The notes beneath the pieces were generated by a model. The model was not told the origin of the DNA, did no database searches, and saw only the letters and a list, made by a program, of their open reading frames with translations. Position numbers and translations under genes: made by a program. A DNA stretch of 64,000 nucleotides from contig CACZAD010000035.1 of the NCBI GenBank assembly GCA_902779055.1, positions 30,161 to 94,160 of the forward strand. Direction: 5' to 3'. The stretch is from Fibrobacter succinogenes. GTDB taxonomy: Bacteria > Fibrobacterota > Fibrobacteria > Fibrobacterales > Fibrobacteraceae. Shown in pieces: positions 62,132-64,000 of this stretch; within the stretch, counting starts at the first letter, position 1; every line of letters starts with the position of its first letter.

Positions 62132-63106
62132 TTAATCCTTCAAGTAATCATCGACGTCCATGCCAAAAGAGAGGCCCATCGACGTCAACACCTCGTTAAG
62201 TTCAACCAAGGACTTCCTACCGAAGTTCTTGTATTTGAGCATATCGTTTTCCTTGTTGCGAACAAGTTCGCCAATGGTATGGATGTTGGCCATACGGAGG
62301 CAGTTGCTGGAGCGAACGGAAAGTTCCAGATCGTCCACGCGCATACGGAGGAGGTTGGCGATACGCTGACGTTCTTCATCCATTTCGAGTTCTTCAGGAG
62401 ATTCGAGATCGCCTTCGAAGTTGATGAAGATTTCCAAGTGATCCACAAGAAGCTTTGCAGCATATGCAAGAGCATCTTCCGGGTCAATGGAACCGTCTGT
62501 TGTAATTTCAAGTTCCAGACGGTTGTAGTCCGTCTTCTGACCAACGCGGGTATCGCTGATGTGCATTGCGACTTTCTGAACCGGGTTGAAGTTCGCATCC
62601 ATGGCGATAACGCCAATCGGAGCGTCCTTGTCCTTGAGTTCGTCGGCAACAACATAACCACGACCGCAGGAGATCTTCACGTCCATCGACAAAGAAGCGT
62701 TGCCGTTCAATGTCGCAATGTGAACATCCGGAGTCAGGATAGTGACATTAGGATTGTCCATAAAGTCCCTAGCCGTGACTTCGCCATCACCGGACATGTC
62801 CAGGTGAAGGGTTTCATCATGATCCGACAGGAGCTTTACACGGATGCTCTTGAGGTTCAGGATGATGTCAGTGACATCTTCCTTGACACCCGGGATCGTC
62901 GAAAATTCCTTGTCAACGCCTTCGATTTTCACGGAGACAATAGCCGCACCCTGCAGAGAGGAGAGGAGAACGCGACGGAGAGCGTTACCGAGGGTGATAC
63001 CCCAGCCACGTTCCAAGGCTTCTACGACAAACTTGGCGTAGCGGCCATCTTCGCCGGTTTCCACTTTCTGGAAGCTGCGCGGCATCTGAAGTGATTTCCA
63101 CATCAT
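62132..63106 (-). CDS. rpoA: RNA polymerase alpha subunit
   Basis: 324 residues. N-terminal dimerisation domain with VEALERGWGITLGNALRRVL LSSLQGAAI, followed by a linker (SPEELEMDEERQRIANLLRM) and the C-terminal DNA-binding domain (ELSVRSSNCLRMANIHTIGE LV, NFGRKSLVELNEVLTSMGLS FGM). GAGG lies upstream of ATG 63106. It directly follows rpsK; rpsD, usually between them, is absent. Confidence 0.97.
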   Translation of the reverse strand: MMWKSLQMPRSFQKVETGEDGRYAKFVVEALERGWGITLGNALRRVLLSSLQGAAIVSVKIEGVDKEFSTIPGVKEDVTDIILNLKSIRVKLLSDHDETLHLDMSGDGEVTARDFMDNPNVTILTPDVHIATLNGNASLSMDVKISCGRGYVVADELKDKDAPIGVIAMDANFNPVQKVAMHISDTRVGQKTDYNRLELEITTDGSIDPEDALAYAAKLLVDHLEIFINFEGDLESPEELEMDEERQRIANLLRMRVDDLELSVRSSNCLRMANIHTIGELVRNKENDMLKYKNFGRKSLVELNEVLTSMGLSFGMDVDDYLKD

Positions 63107-63124
63107 TGGCGATACCTCTTTGGA

Positions 63125-63562
63125 TTAAATTCTTCTCTTCTTTTTAGGACGGCAACCATTGTGCGGAATGCCCGTCACGTCTCGAATAGAGAGAACTTCG
63201 AGGCCCGCATTCTTGAGAGCGCGGACAGCCGATTCACGGCCACCACCAGCACCCTTAACGCGAACGTCCACCTTGCGCATGCCGAGATCGAATGCCTTGT
63301 GGGCAGCGGTTTCAGCGGCGAGCTGGGCAGCAAACGGCGTGCTCTTGCGGGAGCCCTTGAAACCGGAGTTACCCGGAGAACCCCAAGCGACCACGTTACC
63401 GCGAGCGTCGGTGATAGAAACGATTGTGTTGTTGAAAGAAGCGAACACGCAGGCGATGCCCTGGATGTCAATGCGCTTCTTGCCCTTCTTGATCTTGACT
63501 TCTTCAGCAGCAGCCGGAGCTTCAGCAGCGGCAGCAGTTTCCTTGATTTCTTCTTCAGCCAC
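63125..63562 (-). CDS. rpsK: 30S ribosomal protein S11
   Basis: 145 residues. Core [48 protein letters not shown] and the terminal [14 protein letters not shown] are diagnostic. The N-terminus is unusual: about 22 acidic and Ala-rich residues ([20 protein letters not shown]) replace the basic tail typical of S11. The gene lies 11 nt after rpsM. Confidence 0.97.
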   Translation of the reverse strand: MAEEEIKETAAAAEAPAAAEEVKIKKGKKRIDIQGIACVFASFNNTIVSITDARGNVVAWGSPGNSGFKGSRKSTPFAAQLAAETAAHKAFDLGMRKVDVRVKGAGGGRESAVRALKNAGLEVLSIRDVTGIPHNGCRPKKKRRI

Positions 63563-63573
63563 GATGAGTCTCC

Positions 63574-63942
63574 TTACTTCTTCTTGTTAGCCACAGTCTT
63601 CTTGGGGCCCTTACGAGTGCGGGCATTGGTGCGGGAACGCTGACCGCGGACCGGGAGGCCCTTGCGGTGGCGGATGCCGCGATAGCAGCCAATATCCTGC
63701 AAACGCTTGATGTTCAAGGTAACTTCTGCGCGGAGCTGACCTTCCACAGAATATTCATCTTCCAAAAGATGACGAATCTTACCTTGTTCTTCTTCAGTCA
63801 GGTCGTCACACTTCTTGTTCTTGTCAATGCCCAACTGAGCACAGACCTTGTTAGCGGTGAACAGACCGACACCATAGATTGCCGTCAGACCGTATTCAAC
63901 AGTCTTGTTTTTCGGTAAATCGACACCAGCGATACGTGCCAT
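63574..63942 (-). CDS. rpsM: 30S ribosomal protein S13
   Basis: 122 residues. [26 protein letters not shown] at the start, and [32 protein letters not shown] at the end, are diagnostic. It contacts tRNA in the ribosome. GGAG lies upstream of the start, and the gene follows rpmJ by 9 nt. Confidence 0.97.
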   Translation of the reverse strand: MARIAGVDLPKNKTVEYGLTAIYGVGLFTANKVCAQLGIDKNKKCDDLTEEEQGKIRHLLEDEYSVEGQLRAEVTLNIKRLQDIGCYRGIRHRKGLPVRGQRSRTNARTRKGPKKTVANKKK

Positions 63943-63951
63943 ACGATCTCC

Positions 63952-64000
63952 TTATCCCTGCTTCTGCTTGTGACGGGGGTTCTTCGAACAGATGATGCGC
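63952..64000 (-). CDS. rpmJ: 50S ribosomal protein L36, C-terminal part
   Basis: The last 15 codons and stop are in the window: RIICSKNPRHKQKQG matches the L36 C-terminus, with its zinc-ligand cysteine and histidine. The N-terminus lies beyond the right edge. It is next to rpsM, the standard position in the alpha operon. Confidence 0.9.
   Translation of the reverse strand, partial: RIICSKNPRHKQKQG

Overview
The window looks like a chromosomal segment of a Fibrobacter species (phylum Fibrobacterota). The evidence is the fibro-slime proteins, a FISUMP-type lipoprotein, several lipoproteins with serine-run linkers after the lipobox, a PorV-like barrel, and core genes of matching style. This identification comes from family knowledge, not from a search. 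Most of the window is moderately GC-rich housekeeping DNA. One block (about 16.8-25.2 kb) is conspicuously AT-rich and accessory.

Layout. 1-10.5 kb: a partial lipoprotein, phosphotransacetylase (pta), and two tandem giant fibro-slime surface proteins. 10.6-16.1 kb: RNase G, a composite tandem repeat, an M23-like protein, a small membrane protein fused in operon to dnaN, and a TtcA-like enzyme. 16.1-25.2 kb: a FISUMP lipoprotein, then the accessory island. The island holds an orphan VbhA-like antitoxin; a tight five-gene operon (KAP-type P-loop ATPase, two membrane proteins, a helical protein, and a large protein ending in an RNAFLH HEPN-like motif); a 5' remnant of hsdR; a RhuM/PLD-like fusion; and a DUF2442-HTH protein. 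25.3-44.3 kb: lysR-metE, a CytX-like permease operon, macro/VWA proteins, lysC, a sigma-54 activator, a PorV-like barrel, a phosphohexomutase, rsmA and others. 44.4-48.2 kb: two Ser-rich surface proteins. 48.2-53.9 kb: the tig-clpP-clpX-lon proteostasis cluster and tRNA-Leu. 53.9-61.5 kb: a polysaccharide export cluster with a duplicated wzz-wzy module. 61.6-64 kb: the end of the alpha ribosomal operon (rpmJ-rpsM-rpsK-rpoA-rplQ, without rpsD).

Two observations stand out. First, the five-gene KAP/HEPN operon sits on the scar of a type I restriction locus and has the composition, gene spacing and company of an anti-phage system; I do not recognise it as a named system. Second, a 107-bp repeat with only one mismatch lies at 785-891 and at 28913-29019. 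It is the common short REP-like palindrome carrying a 77-bp insert with two perfect hairpins. At both sites it forms the end of a conserved gene: a foreign 35-residue C-terminus on Pta, and the N-terminus of the CytX-like permease.

Related short palindromic repeats are scattered between genes at seven or more places. I saw no CRISPR array, insertion sequence, rRNA or replication origin.
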